Counted from the first letter of the stretch, positions 7,061 through 16,199 are shown. The stretch is 36,118 nt of DNA from Clostridium sp. CCUG 7971 (GCF_017590215.1 NZ_JAFFPK010000057.1:1-36118); one strand, 5' to 3'. The notes: generated from the sequence alone by a model not told the origin. Made by a program: numbers and translations.

Positions 7061-8767
7061 ATGAAAAGGAAGATAATAGAGTTTAAAGATTTTAACTTTA
7101 AATATAGAGTACAATCAGAGCCAACGCTTAAAAATATAAATTTAACTATATATGAAGGTGAAAAAGTTCTTATAGTGGGTCCATCAGGATCTGGAAAAAG
7201 TACATTAGCTCATTGTCTTAATGGATTAGTTCCATTTTATTATGATGGAAAAATGACAGGGCAATTAAAAATAAACAATGCAAATATAAAATCTAAAAAT
7301 ATATTTGATTTATCTAAAATTGTAGGGACGGTACTACAAGACCCAGATAGTCAATTTATAGGACTTACAGTAGGTGAGGATATAGCTTTTAAGTTAGAAA
7401 ATTACTGTGTAGAACAAGAGAAAATGATAAAAAAAGTAGAAAAATCAGCAAAGTTAGTTGATATATATAAAGAAATAGATGAATCTCCATATAGATTATC
7501 AGGTGGTCAAAAACAAAGAGTTACTTTGGCTGGAGTTACAGTAGATGAAGTTAAAGTATTGTTATTCGATGAACCACTAGCAAGTTTAGATCCAGCAACA
7601 GGTAAAAGTGCTATAGAATTAATAGATAGCATACAAAAAAATGGAGATAAGACAATTGTTATAATAGAACATAGATTAGAAGATGTTCTTCATTGTGATG
7701 TAGATAGAATTGTAGTAATGGATAAAGGTGAAATCGTAGTGGATACTACTCCTAATGAGCTTCTTTCAAGTAATACTTTATCAGAAATTGGAGTTAGAGA
7801 ACCTTTATATATAACAGCACTTAAATATGCAAATTGTGATATAAATCCAAAGTTAAATCCTTCAAATATTAAAACTTTAGATTGTAGCGCTTGTAAGGAT
7901 AAAGTTAATACTTGGTATGAAAGTGCAAATAAAGCTATACAAAAGCCTAAAACTAATACAATTTTAGAGTTTGATAAAGTAAGTTTTTCATATGGAAATG
8001 AAAAGCAAGTTTTAAAAGATCTTTCTTTTAAAATAGATAAAGGAGATATGGTGAGTATAGTTGGAAGAAATGGTGCAGGAAAATCAACTATATCAAAATT
8101 AATATGTGGTTTTTATAAACCTACATCAGGAAGAATAATATTTGATACTAAAGATATAATAGATGAATCTATAAAAGAACGTTCAGAAAAGATAGGATTT
8201 GTAATGCAAAATCCAAATCAAATGATATCTAAAACAATGGTATTTGATGAAGTTGCTTTTGGGCTAAAAATAAAAGGTATTAAAGAAGATGAAATTAAAG
8301 AAAGAGTATATGAAACACTTAAAATATGTGGATTATATGGATATAGGAATTGGCCAATTTCAGCACTTAGTTACGGTCAAAAGAAAAGAGTCACAATAGC
8401 ATCAATACTTGTATTAAATCCAGAAGTTATAATTTTAGATGAACCTACAGCGGGCCAAGATTTTAAACATTATACAGAAATAATGGAATTTTTAGTTGAA
8501 CTAAATAAAAAAGGAGTTACAGTTATAATGGTAACTCATGATATGCATCTTATGTTAGAGTACACTAATAGTGTAATTGTATTGTCAGAAGGGAAAAAGT
8601 TAGTTGATGATAATGCTATTAATATATTAACTAATAAAGATATAGTAAAAAAAGCAAACTTAAAAGAAACATCACTACATGAACTTGCTATAAAGTGCGG
8701 TATAGAAGATTCAGTAGAATTTGTAAATAGATTTATAGAATATGATAGGAGGGTTAGAAAGCTATGA
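7061..8767 (+). CDS. ECF transporter fused double ATPase (EcfA1-EcfA2 type)
   Basis: A 568-residue protein with two ABC ATPase domains in tandem, so one polypeptide supplies both ATP-hydrolysing subunits of the ECF transporter. Domain 1 has Walker A GPSGSGKST (40-48), signature LSGGQKQR (about 146) and Walker B VLLFDEP (about 167). Domain 2 has Walker A GRNGAGKST (335-343), a signature altered to LSYGQKKR (436-443), Walker B VIILDEP and a VTHD switch histidine. The linker (about 255-300) carries two Cys pairs-like residues (CSACKD) of unknown meaning. A fused ATPase of this kind is also known from YkoD-type HMP transporters. It overlaps the EcfT gene by 4 bases, indicating translational coupling. 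Confidence 0.93.
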   Translation: MKRKIIEFKDFNFKYRVQSEPTLKNINLTIYEGEKVLIVGPSGSGKSTLAHCLNGLVPFYYDGKMTGQLKINNANIKSKNIFDLSKIVGTVLQDPDSQFIGLTVGEDIAFKLENYCVEQEKMIKKVEKSAKLVDIYKEIDESPYRLSGGQKQRVTLAGVTVDEVKVLLFDEPLASLDPATGKSAIELIDSIQKNGDKTIVIIEHRLEDVLHCDVDRIVVMDKGEIVVDTTPNELLSSNTLSEIGVREPLYITALKYANCDINPKLNPSNIKTLDCSACKDKVNTWYESANKAIQKPKTNTILEFDKVSFSYGNEKQVLKDLSFKIDKGDMVSIVGRNGAGKSTISKLICGFYKPTSGRIIFDTKDIIDESIKERSEKIGFVMQNPNQMISKTMVFDEVAFGLKIKGIKEDEIKERVYETLKICGLYGYRNWPISALSYGQKKRVTIASILVLNPEVIILDEPTAGQDFKHYTEIMEFLVELNKKGVTVIMVTHDMHLMLEYTNSVIVLSEGKKLVDDNAINILTNKDIVKKANLKETSLHELAIKCGIEDSVEFVNRFIEYDRRVRKL

Positions 8768-9594
8768 ATACAGAAATGTTGTCATATATAAAGAAAGACT
8801 CACCTATTCATAAGTTAACAGGAGCTACTAAATTAATATGTTTTTTAGTTTGGACAATAGCTGCTATGATAACGTATGATACAAGAGTTTTATTAGGAAT
8901 TTTTATAATAGGATTAATTGCATTTAAGGTATCTAAGATAGAATTTAAAGATATATCTTTTGTACTTTATTTTATATTATTTTTTTTAGTTTTAAATGCA
9001 ATTATGATATTTATATTTGCTCCATATCAAGGAGTAGAAATATATGGAACTAGACATGATATATTTAATATACTAGGTCCATATACATTAACAAAAGAGC
9101 AATTATTTTATGAATTTAATGTAATACTTAAGTATTTTTCTACAATTCCAATAGCTCTTTTATTTATACTTACTACAGAACCTAGTGAGTTTGCAGCATC
9201 TTTAAATAAAATAGGCATAAATTATAAAGCGGCGTATACTGTATCAATTGCTTTAAGATACATACCAGATGTACAAAGAGATTATAAAGATATATCATTT
9301 GCGCAACAAGCGAGAGGAATAGATTTATCTAGAAATGAGAAATTAATAAAAAGAATAAAAAATTCATCGGCTATACTAATACCTTTAATATTTTCAAGTT
9401 TAGAAAGAATAGATAAAATAAGTTTAGCTATGGAACTAAGAGCATTTGGAAATGGAAAAAAACGTACATGGTATAGTATGAGAAAATTTAAAAAAGAAGA
9501 TTATATTGCGATAATATTTTTAATAATTATATTAATTATATCTGTAGCTATGGTTAAGTTAAATGGATCAAGATTTTATAATCCATATATATAG
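8764..9594 (+). CDS. ECF transporter transmembrane component EcfT
   Basis: A 276-residue membrane protein (CbiQ/EcfT family) that couples the ATPase pair to the S component. Hydrophobic helices lie at about 25-60, 65-90, 120-145 and 245-268. The two cytoplasmic coupling helices show the family motifs: A-R-G in AQQARGID (183-185) and a second, ELRAFGNG (224-231), where A-F-G replaces A-R-G. The start ATG overlaps the preceding stop (ATGA), with AGGAGG 11 bases upstream. It ends the ECF operon: its stop codon is the first part of a large terminator hairpin. Confidence 0.92.
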   Translation: MNTEMLSYIKKDSPIHKLTGATKLICFLVWTIAAMITYDTRVLLGIFIIGLIAFKVSKIEFKDISFVLYFILFFLVLNAIMIFIFAPYQGVEIYGTRHDIFNILGPYTLTKEQLFYEFNVILKYFSTIPIALLFILTTEPSEFAASLNKIGINYKAAYTVSIALRYIPDVQRDYKDISFAQQARGIDLSRNEKLIKRIKNSSAILIPLIFSSLERIDKISLAMELRAFGNGKKRTWYSMRKFKKEDYIAIIFLIIILIISVAMVKLNGSRFYNPYI

Positions 9595-9640
9595 TAAAAA
9601 AGAACTTATATGTAAATTACATATAAGTTCTTTTTTACTA
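9592..9640. terminator. Very long perfect hairpin terminator after EcfT
   Basis: Arms of 24 bases (9592-9615 and 9617-9640) are exact inverted complements around a single central A, so about 22 pairs can form. The first three bases are the TAG stop codon of the EcfT gene. A6 opposite T6 in the arms means it could terminate transcription in both directions. It separates the ECF operon from the ABC importer that follows. Confidence 0.9.
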
Positions 9641-9714
9641 TATATAAAAGAAGGAATATTTATAAAACTAGAAGAAGTTATTAGTTTAAAATAGTTTTTA
9701 GGGGGTAAACGAAA

Positions 9715-10713
9715 ATGAAAAAAGGAATAAGTATTTTACTATCAGTAGCTATTAGTTCTATATTATTAGTAGGGTGTAGCCAAACATCTAAAGAAATAAC
9801 TAAATCAGAGGGTAAAGTAGATAGTAAGGAAGTAAAAATATCTGCCCCTGATGGATTACCGTCAATAACGCTAGCTAAATTAATGAATGAAGATATTAAA
9901 ATAAAAGAAGGATATGATATAAAATATACAATAGAAAAAACTCCAGAAGCACTATCTACATCAGTTATGAAAGAAGATGTTGATATAGCCATAGTACCAT
10001 CAAATATGGCAGCTATAGCCTATAATAAAACATCTAACTATCAAATAACTGGAACTGTAGGTATGGGATCATTTTATTTAGTATCTACAGAAGATATAAA
10101 AGCGCTAAAAGATTTAGAAGGGTATGAAGTTGGAAATACTGGTAAAGGCCTAACACCAGATATAACTGCTCAAGCTATTTTAAAGGATAGAGGTGTTGAT
10201 TTAGGGAAAATAAATTTTAGTTATGTTAATTCAGTAAATGAGTTAGTCCCACTTTTAGCAACAAATAAACTTAGTACAGCATTTGTTCCTGAACCAGCAT
10301 TAACAGGGCTATTAAATACAAATAAAAAAGTGAAAATAATAAAAAGCTTAAATGATGAATGGAAAGAAATTAATAACTCACAAGAGGGATATCCACAGTC
10401 TACAATAATAGTAAAATCTGATTTTGCTAAAGAAAATAAAGAGTTTGTAGATTCATTTATAAATCAAATATCAGATAGTGTGAAATGGGCTAATACAAAC
10501 TCTGATAGAGTAGGAGAATATGCTAAAGAAATAGGCGTATCTATTGAATCGAGTATTATAGGGCGAGCCATGGAAAGATCTAATTTAAAATTTGTTCCTA
10601 TTAAAGATATGATTGATGATTATAATTATTATTATAAAAAACTATTTGATTTTGATACTAACTCTGTAGGAGGAAAATTACCAGATGAAGGTATATACTT
10701 CATTTCTAAATAA
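9715..10713 (+). CDS. ABC importer substrate-binding lipoprotein (SsuA/ThiY/NMT1-like)
   Basis: A 332-residue extracytoplasmic binding protein anchored by lipid at Cys21 (lipobox LLVGC). The mature part is a type II periplasmic-binding fold of the kind found in nitrate/sulfonate/taurine and thiamine-precursor importers: SAPDGLPSITLAKLM at the front, then DVDIAIVPSNMAAIAY and TAFVPEPALTGLL, which form parts of the ligand cleft in related proteins. The ligand cannot be named. GGGGGTAA lies 8 to 10 bases before the ATG. The permease gene overlaps its 3' end, and the ATPase follows, so these three genes form a complete importer. Confidence 0.87.
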   Translation: MKKGISILLSVAISSILLVGCSQTSKEITKSEGKVDSKEVKISAPDGLPSITLAKLMNEDIKIKEGYDIKYTIEKTPEALSTSVMKEDVDIAIVPSNMAAIAYNKTSNYQITGTVGMGSFYLVSTEDIKALKDLEGYEVGNTGKGLTPDITAQAILKDRGVDLGKINFSYVNSVNELVPLLATNKLSTAFVPEPALTGLLNTNKKVKIIKSLNDEWKEINNSQEGYPQSTIIVKSDFAKENKEFVDSFINQISDSVKWANTNSDRVGEYAKEIGVSIESSIIGRAMERSNLKFVPIKDMIDDYNYYYKKLFDFDTNSVGGKLPDEGIYFISK

Positions 10714-11461
10714 TTCTAATAGGAAAGATAAAATGGAGATTGTACTTTCATGTATTCTCCTATTGTTTTTATGGCAAATTATAGCTATATTAATAAATAA
10801 TGAAATATACCTGCCTACTATAAATCAAACATTAAATAGTATGAAAGAAATAATTTTAGAGCCAAGATTTTATTTGGATATGGCTTATTCTATAGGGAGA
10901 AGTTTGTATAGTTTTTTACTTGCATTAGTTTTAGCTATGGTTATAGGAATATTATCATATAGTAATAAAATTATTAGAAATATTATTAAGCCTATAAGTA
11001 AAATATTAGAGTCTATTCCTACTATGATACTAGTTTTACTTGTATTAATATGGTTTAACAAAGATAAAGCACCGTTAATAGTTGGATTTTCAATAGTTAT
11101 GCCAATATTATATAATGCTGTATTAGGATCAATGTTAAATATAGATAAAAAATTAATTGAAATGAGTGAAATATATAAAATAAATATAAATGATAAAATA
11201 TTAAAGTTATATTTACCATCCATAAAATATAACTTAATACCTATTTTAATATCAACATTTTCATTAGCTCTAAAAGTAGTTATAGCAGGTGAGGTATATG
11301 GGCAACCAACTTATGGAATTGGAACTATGATACAAGTTGAAAAGATTAATTTTAATACATCAGGAATTTTTGCATGGATTGTAATAATACTAATAATCTC
11401 TGTAATCTTAGATATAATTCAAAAAGTATTATTAAGGAGAACTTTTATATGGAAGAGATGA
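10685..11461 (+). CDS. ABC importer permease (SsuC/ThiX-like)
   Basis: A 258-residue inner-membrane permease with about six helices. The BPD-transport EAA region is recognisable at about 178-215 (LYLPSIKYNLIPILISTFS, then KVVIAGEVYGQPTYGIG). I chose ATG 10685, which lies inside the preceding gene, because AGGAGG stands 11 bases before it. A second candidate, ATG 10733 with AGGAAAG, would remove 16 residues and begin just before the first helix. The overlaps with both neighbours indicate coupled translation with the binding protein and ATPase. Confidence 0.87.
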   Translation: MKVYTSFLNNSNRKDKMEIVLSCILLLFLWQIIAILINNEIYLPTINQTLNSMKEIILEPRFYLDMAYSIGRSLYSFLLALVLAMVIGILSYSNKIIRNIIKPISKILESIPTMILVLLVLIWFNKDKAPLIVGFSIVMPILYNAVLGSMLNIDKKLIEMSEIYKININDKILKLYLPSIKYNLIPILISTFSLALKVVIAGEVYGQPTYGIGTMIQVEKINFNTSGIFAWIVIILIISVILDIIQKVLLRRTFIWKR

Positions 11462-12129
11462 TAATTGAAATTAATAATATAAATAAAATATACAATGAAA
11501 ATGAGATATTCAAAGATTTTAGTATAAAATTTTATAAAAATAAAGTAAACTGTATTCTTGGAAAATCAGGATGTGGCAAAAGTACACTTTTAAATATTTT
11601 AAGTGGAATTATTAAAAGTGATTGTAGAGAATTTGATACTTTAGAAAAGTTTGGAATAAGCTATATATTTCAAGAAGATAGATTAATTGATTGGTTAACA
11701 GTTGAAGAAAATATTAGATTAATAGCTAAAAACTATTACAAAAAGAATGAATTAGATAAAGAAGTACATAAATACTTAAGCTTAGTAGGAATTTCTGATT
11801 ATAAAAATTATTATCCTCAAATGCTTAGTGGAGGAATGAGACAGAGAGTTAATATTGCAAGGGGATTAATTTGTCCTTCTAATATTATTATAATGGATGA
11901 GCCATTTAAATCTATTGATATATTAAATAAAAAAGTTATAATAGATAATTTCAATGATATACTAAAAATAGAAAAGAGAACCGTAATATTTGTAACTCAT
12001 GATATTGATGAAGCTTTATATTTGGGTGATAAAATAATTATATTAGGAAATAGACCTATTGAAATAAAGGCTATATTAGATAATTCTAAGAAACTTAATA
12101 AAGAAGATATCAGTATACATATAAATTAA
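11449..12129 (+). CDS. ABC importer ATP-binding protein (SsuB/ThiZ-like)
   Basis: A 226-residue ABC ATPase. It has Walker A GKSGCGKST (38-46), Q-loop YIFQED, signature LSGGMRQR (126-133), Walker B IIIMDEP (about 147-153) and the switch histidine in FVTHDIDEA (about 183). ATG 11449 was chosen because AAGGAGA lies 8 bases upstream and the protein then begins with the usual first beta strand. Upstream in-frame ATG 11374 lies deep in the permease gene without a ribosome binding site. It overlaps the permease by 13 bases and energises that permease. No terminator is visible after it. Confidence 0.88.
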   Translation: MEEMIIEINNINKIYNENEIFKDFSIKFYKNKVNCILGKSGCGKSTLLNILSGIIKSDCREFDTLEKFGISYIFQEDRLIDWLTVEENIRLIAKNYYKKNELDKEVHKYLSLVGISDYKNYYPQMLSGGMRQRVNIARGLICPSNIIIMDEPFKSIDILNKKVIIDNFNDILKIEKRTVIFVTHDIDEALYLGDKIIILGNRPIEIKAILDNSKKLNKEDISIHIN

Positions 12130-12156
12130 AGATTTAAGACTATGTATTGTTTAGGT

Positions 12157-12162
12157 TATAAT
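12157..12162 (+). promoter_or_regulatory. -10 box of the aminopeptidase gene
   Basis: TATAAT lies about 50 bases before the start codon at 12212. The -35 region (around 12134) is poor. A perfect palindrome follows three bases downstream. Confidence 0.5.
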
Positions 12163-12164
12163 AT

Positions 12165-12178
12165 ACAATAATTATTGT
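12165..12178. promoter_or_regulatory. Palindrome ACAATAATTATTGT at the transcription start
   Basis: A perfect 14-bp palindrome that would straddle +1 of the aminopeptidase transcript, a classic repressor position. It is all but two bases A/T, and the regulator is unknown. It shows partial likeness to PerR/Fur-type boxes, not enough to assign. Confidence 0.35.
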
Positions 12179-12211
12179 AGGGTAATATTTTATTATAAGG
12201 AGGCAGAAATT

Positions 12212-14002
12212 ATGATAAAAGAAAGAATTAATAAATTAAGATATATAATGAAAGAAAAAAATATTTTTGCTTACATAATACCATCTTCAGATTATCATCA
12301 AAGTGAGTATGTAGGAGATTATTTTAAAAGTAGAGAATTCATATCAGGATTTACAGGGTCTGCAGGTACTGTTGTAGTAACTCAAGATGAAGCGGGTTTA
12401 TGGACTGACGGAAGATATTTTATACAAGCTGAAAATCAATTAAAAGATACTAGTATAGAATTATTTAAGATGGGAGAAGAGGGAGTACCTACTATAGAAG
12501 AATATTTAGTAGATAAAATGCCAAATGATTCTAAATTAGGATTTGATGGTAAAGTAATATGCACTAAAGAAGGTGAAAAACTATCTAAGAAGCTAGAATT
12601 TAAAAACGTATCAATAGAATACTCTTATGATTTAATAGATAACTTATGGGAAGATAGATATGATTTACCTAATAAACCAGCTTTCTTACTAGGAATTGAA
12701 TATAGTGGTGCAAGCTTTAGTGAAAAATTATCTAGAGTAAGAGAAGTTATGAAAGAAAAAAATGTAACAACTCATATAATTACTACATTAGACGATATAG
12801 CTTGGTTATTTAATATAAGAGGAGGAGATGTAAAATCAAATCCTGTGGTACTTTCATATGCAGTTATAGGTCTAAACGATATTTACTTATTTGTTGATGA
12901 AAATAAACTTAATAGTGAAATAAAAACAGAGTTAGATAAAGAAAATGTAGTTATAAAGCCTTATGATTCAATTTATGAATTTGTAAAAGAATTAAATGAA
13001 AATGAAGTTGTTTTACTTGACCCAAATAAGGTAAACTATGCAATTTATAATAATATTTCTAAAAATATACAAAAGATAGAGGGAACTAATCCTACTATAA
13101 TGTTTAAGGCTATAAAAAATAAAATAGAATTAGATAATATTAGAAATAGCCATATAAAAGATGGTGTAGCATTTACTAAATTTATGTATTGGTTAAAAAA
13201 TAACGTAGGAAAAATAGATATAAGTGAAATAAGTGCTACTAAAAAATTAGAGGATTTTAGAAGACAACAAGATAAATTTATAGAACCCAGCTTTGATACT
13301 ATTGCAGCATATAAAGAACATGCAGCTATGATGCATTATAGCGCCAATGAAGATAGTAACTATAAGCTAGAGCCAAAAGACTTATTCTTAGTAGATTCTG
13401 GTGGTCAATACTTTGATGGAACAACAGATATAACAAGAACCATAGCACTAGGAGAAATATCAAAAGAAATAAAAACTCATTTCACAAGTGTAGTTAGAGG
13501 TATGATAAGATTATCAAAAGCTAAGTTTTTATATGGATGCAGAGGATATAACTTAGATATGCTTGCAAGAGGTCCGCTTTGGGATTTAGGAATAGATTAC
13601 AAATGTGGAACAGGTCATGGAATAGGATTTGTTTTAAATGTACATGAGGCTCCGAATGGATTTAGATGGAAAGTAGTTTCAGATAGAGATGATAGCTGCA
13701 TACTTGAAGAAGGTATGGTTACTACAAATGAGCCTGGAGTTTATATAGAAGGTTCTCATGGTATAAGAATTGAAAATGAAATAGTAGTAAGAAAAGCTGA
13801 AAAAAATGAATATGGCCAATTTATGGACTTTGAAGTAGTTACATTTGCGCCGATAGATTTAGATGCTATAGATAAAGATATTATGTTAAAAGATGAAGTA
13901 AATTACTTAAATTCTTACCACAAACTTGTTTATGATAAGATAGGTCCATATTTAACTGAAGAAGAAAAAGACTGGTTAAAAGAATATACTAGAGAGATAT
14001 AA
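12212..14002 (+). CDS. Aminopeptidase P family protein (Xaa-Pro aminopeptidase, M24B)
   Basis: A 596-residue cytoplasmic metallopeptidase in the long, three-domain form of aminopeptidase P: two creatinase-like N-terminal domains (about 1-300) and a C-terminal pita-bread catalytic domain. The five dinuclear metal ligands are all present: Asp395 and Asp406 in VDSGGQYFDGTTDITR, His469 in GTGHGIGF, Glu507 in TNEPGVYIE and Glu521 in RIENEIV. It should remove N-terminal residues preceding proline during peptide use. AAGGAGGC stands before the ATG. It is a single-gene unit with its own promoter and a strong terminator. Confidence 0.95.
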   Translation: MIKERINKLRYIMKEKNIFAYIIPSSDYHQSEYVGDYFKSREFISGFTGSAGTVVVTQDEAGLWTDGRYFIQAENQLKDTSIELFKMGEEGVPTIEEYLVDKMPNDSKLGFDGKVICTKEGEKLSKKLEFKNVSIEYSYDLIDNLWEDRYDLPNKPAFLLGIEYSGASFSEKLSRVREVMKEKNVTTHIITTLDDIAWLFNIRGGDVKSNPVVLSYAVIGLNDIYLFVDENKLNSEIKTELDKENVVIKPYDSIYEFVKELNENEVVLLDPNKVNYAIYNNISKNIQKIEGTNPTIMFKAIKNKIELDNIRNSHIKDGVAFTKFMYWLKNNVGKIDISEISATKKLEDFRRQQDKFIEPSFDTIAAYKEHAAMMHYSANEDSNYKLEPKDLFLVDSGGQYFDGTTDITRTIALGEISKEIKTHFTSVVRGMIRLSKAKFLYGCRGYNLDMLARGPLWDLGIDYKCGTGHGIGFVLNVHEAPNGFRWKVVSDRDDSCILEEGMVTTNEPGVYIEGSHGIRIENEIVVRKAEKNEYGQFMDFEVVTFAPIDLDAIDKDIMLKDEVNYLNSYHKLVYDKIGPYLTEEEKDWLKEYTREI

Positions 14003-14042
14003 ATTAAAAAGATATTGATATTTAATCAATATCTTTTTAATT
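14002..14042. terminator. Long hairpin terminator after the aminopeptidase gene
   Basis: Perfect 18-base arms (14002-14019 and 14025-14042) around a 5-base loop, with A5 and T5 in the outer stem. It begins at the last base of the stop codon and may work in both directions. Confidence 0.9.
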
Positions 14043-14086
14043 TGTAATTATAATAAAAATAATATGAAAAGAATAATTTAATAATT

Positions 14087-14095
14087 TGATATAAT
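14087..14095 (+). promoter_or_regulatory. Extended -10 promoter of the YbaK-like gene
   Basis: TGATATAAT fits the extended -10 form TGnTATAAT, about 50 bases before ATG 14147. No strong -35 is present. Confidence 0.5.
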
Positions 14096-14146
14096 AAATA
14101 AAGGGATTTAAAAATTTAAAACTAAAGCTATATATTAGGAGGAGTT

Positions 14147-14626
14147 ATGTCAAAAGTAAAAACTAATGCGATGAGAATATTAGACTCTAACAAAGTAAGC
14201 TATAATATGTTTTCTTATAATGTAAAAAAAGGAGAACATGTAGATGGAGTTGAAGTAGCTAAACAAATAGGAAAAGATGAAAAAGAAGTTTATAAAACTT
14301 TAGTAGCTCAAGGTAATAGCAAAACCATATACATATATGTAATACCGGTAAATGAAAGTTTAGACCTTAAAAAAGCAGCAAATGTAGCAAAAGAAAAAAA
14401 GATAGAAATGATACATGTAGCCGATATAAATAATATTACAGGATACATAAGAGGAGGATGTTCCCCTATAGGTATGAAAAAGAAATATAAAACTTTTGTA
14501 AATGAGACTGCATCTAATTTAGAACAAATTATAGTAAGTGCTGGTAAAATAGGATATCAAGTGCAATTAAATCCGTTAGATTTACAAAAAATAACTGAGT
14601 GTGAATTTATAGATATAATAAAATAA
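14147..14626 (+). CDS. ybaK: YbaK/EbsC-type aminoacyl-tRNA deacylase
   Basis: A 159-residue single-domain protein of the YbaK/ProX editing family, the usual length for Cys-tRNA(Pro) deacylase. Such enzymes hydrolyse mischarged aminoacyl-tRNA in trans. Recognisable stretches are GKDEKEVYKTLVAQG, IPVNESLDLKKAA, and the family signature GYIRGGCSPIGMKKKY with the conserved lysines and GG-x-SP-G. TAGGAGGAG lies 5 bases before the ATG. The gene stands alone between two terminators, and its stop codon is inside the second one. Confidence 0.92.
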   Translation: MSKVKTNAMRILDSNKVSYNMFSYNVKKGEHVDGVEVAKQIGKDEKEVYKTLVAQGNSKTIYIYVIPVNESLDLKKAANVAKEKKIEMIHVADINNITGYIRGGCSPIGMKKKYKTFVNETASNLEQIIVSAGKIGYQVQLNPLDLQKITECEFIDIIK

Positions 14627-14664
14627 AAAAAGAGTTAGTTTTATAACTAACTCTTTTTTTATTT
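14621..14664. terminator. Long hairpin terminator containing the ybaK stop codon
   Basis: Perfect 20-base arms (14621-14640 and 14645-14664) around a 4-base loop. The core is AGAGTTAGTT with A7/T7 outer runs. The ybaK stop codon (14624-14626) lies within the left arm. Confidence 0.92.
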
Positions 14665-14732
14665 AAAAATTATACTATCAATATTAATTATAAAATTAAG
14701 TTTATGAGTGTGAGCTTTTTTACAACTTGTAG

Positions 14733-14760
14733 TAGACTAGAAAAAATGTTAAAGTATAAA
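14733..14760 (+). promoter_or_regulatory. Possible promoter of the fumarase-malic enzyme operon
   Basis: TAGACT (14733-14738), 16 bases, TATAAA (14755-14760), about 40 bases before the GTG start. Each box matches the consensus at four to five positions, so the call is modest. Confidence 0.4.
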
Positions 14761-14800
14761 TATACGAATATTAAAATTGAATGCATAGGGGGATGTTCGA

Positions 14801-15640
14801 GTGAGAGTGATAAAATCTCATGAAATTACGGAAAAAGTAAAAGAAATTTGTATAGATGCAAACATAAATCTAGGAAATGATGTAGTAAATTCATTAAAAT
14901 CAAACCTAGAAAAAGAAGAAAGTCAATTAGGAAAAAATATTTTAAATATAATAATAGATAATGCAAATATTGCAAAAGAAAAAAATACACCTATATGCCA
15001 AGACACAGGAATGGCTGTATTTTTTGTTAAATTAGGAAATGATGTAGTTGTAAAAGGAGATACAATTACAGATGCAATAAACGAAGGTGTAAGACAAGGA
15101 TATATAGAAGGCTACTTAAGAAAATCAGTTGTAGACCCATTAAGTAGAATAAATACCAAAGATAATACTCCTGCAATAATACATTATGAAATTATTAAGG
15201 GAGATAAAATAATAATAGAGTTTGCACCAAAGGGATTTGGTAGTGAAAATATGAGTAAATTAAAAATGCTAAAACCATCAGACGGAATAGAAGGAATAAA
15301 AGAATTTGTAATAGATACAGTTTCAGAAGCTGGCCCCAATCCATGTCCTCCAATAGTTGTAGGAGTTGGAATAGGAGGGACAGTAGAAAAATGCGCTCAA
15401 ATAGCTAAGAAATCTCTACTTAGAGAAGTAGGAATTCATAATGAAAATAAAGACATAGAGACATTAGAAAAAGAGTTATTAACTGAAATTAATAAATTAG
15501 GTATAGGACCACAAGGTGTAGGAGGAAATACTACTGCACTAGCTATTAACATAGAAACATATCCAACACATATAGCAGGCTTACCTGTTGTAGTTAATAT
15601 AAATTGTCATGCTTCAAGACATAAAAAAATAATTATATAG
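14801..15640 (+). CDS. Class I fumarate hydratase, alpha subunit
   Basis: A 279-residue subunit matching the N-terminal domain of oxygen-sensitive class I fumarases and of tartrate dehydratase alpha. Three cysteines fit the [4Fe-4S] ligands: Cys66 in PICQDTG, Cys182 in GPNPCPP and Cys269 in NINCHASRH. With the beta subunit it would interconvert fumarate and malate. The start is GTG, with AGGGGGATG about 7 bases upstream. Downstream neighbours are the beta subunit (10 bases away) and malic enzyme, which favours fumarase over tartrate dehydratase. Confidence 0.92.
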   Translation: MRVIKSHEITEKVKEICIDANINLGNDVVNSLKSNLEKEESQLGKNILNIIIDNANIAKEKNTPICQDTGMAVFFVKLGNDVVVKGDTITDAINEGVRQGYIEGYLRKSVVDPLSRINTKDNTPAIIHYEIIKGDKIIIEFAPKGFGSENMSKLKMLKPSDGIEGIKEFVIDTVSEAGPNPCPPIVVGVGIGGTVEKCAQIAKKSLLREVGIHNENKDIETLEKELLTEINKLGIGPQGVGGNTTALAINIETYPTHIAGLPVVVNINCHASRHKKIII

Positions 15641-15650
15641 GAGAGTCAAT

Positions 15651-16199
15651 ATGATAAGTTTAAGTATGCCTATAAAAGAAGATGAAATAAAAAAGCTAAA
15701 TTGTGGAGATATAATAAGCTTAAGTGGAACTATATATACTGCTAGAGATGCAGCACATAAAAGACTAATAGACTGTATAAATAAAGATAAAGAGTTACCA
15801 TTTAATATTAAAGACCAAGGAATATATTATGTTGGACCAACACCAAGTAAACCAGGGGAAGTAATAGGCTCTGCAGGACCAACAACATCTTATAGAATGG
15901 ATGATTTAACAATTCCTCTTTTAGAAAAGGGACTAAAAGTAATGATAGGCAAGGGAAAAAGAAATAATGAAGTTATAGAAGGTATAAAAAAATACAATGC
16001 TATTTATCTTATTGCTATAGGTGGAGTTGGTGCATATATATCAAATTCTATAAAATCTTGCGAAGTAATAGCTTATGATGATTTAGATGCAGAAGCTATA
16101 AGAAAATTAGAAGTTGAAGACCTTCAACTAATTGTAGCTATAGATAGCAAAGGAAATAATATATATGAAAAAGGGAGAAAGATGTATGAAAAACAATAA
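15651..16199 (+). CDS. Class I fumarate hydratase, beta subunit
   Basis: A 182-residue subunit corresponding to the C-terminal domain of single-chain class I fumarases. Conserved features are GDIISLSGTIYTARDAAHKR at the N-terminus, YYVGPTPSKPGE and the substrate-binding GPTTSYRMD. It pairs with the alpha subunit to complete the active site around the iron-sulfur cluster. AGGAGAG lies just before the ATG and overlaps the alpha stop codon. Its 3' end overlaps the malic enzyme start by 14 bases, consistent with coupled translation. Confidence 0.92.
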   Translation: MISLSMPIKEDEIKKLNCGDIISLSGTIYTARDAAHKRLIDCINKDKELPFNIKDQGIYYVGPTPSKPGEVIGSAGPTTSYRMDDLTIPLLEKGLKVMIGKGKRNNEVIEGIKKYNAIYLIAIGGVGAYISNSIKSCEVIAYDDLDAEAIRKLEVEDLQLIVAIDSKGNNIYEKGRKMYEKQ

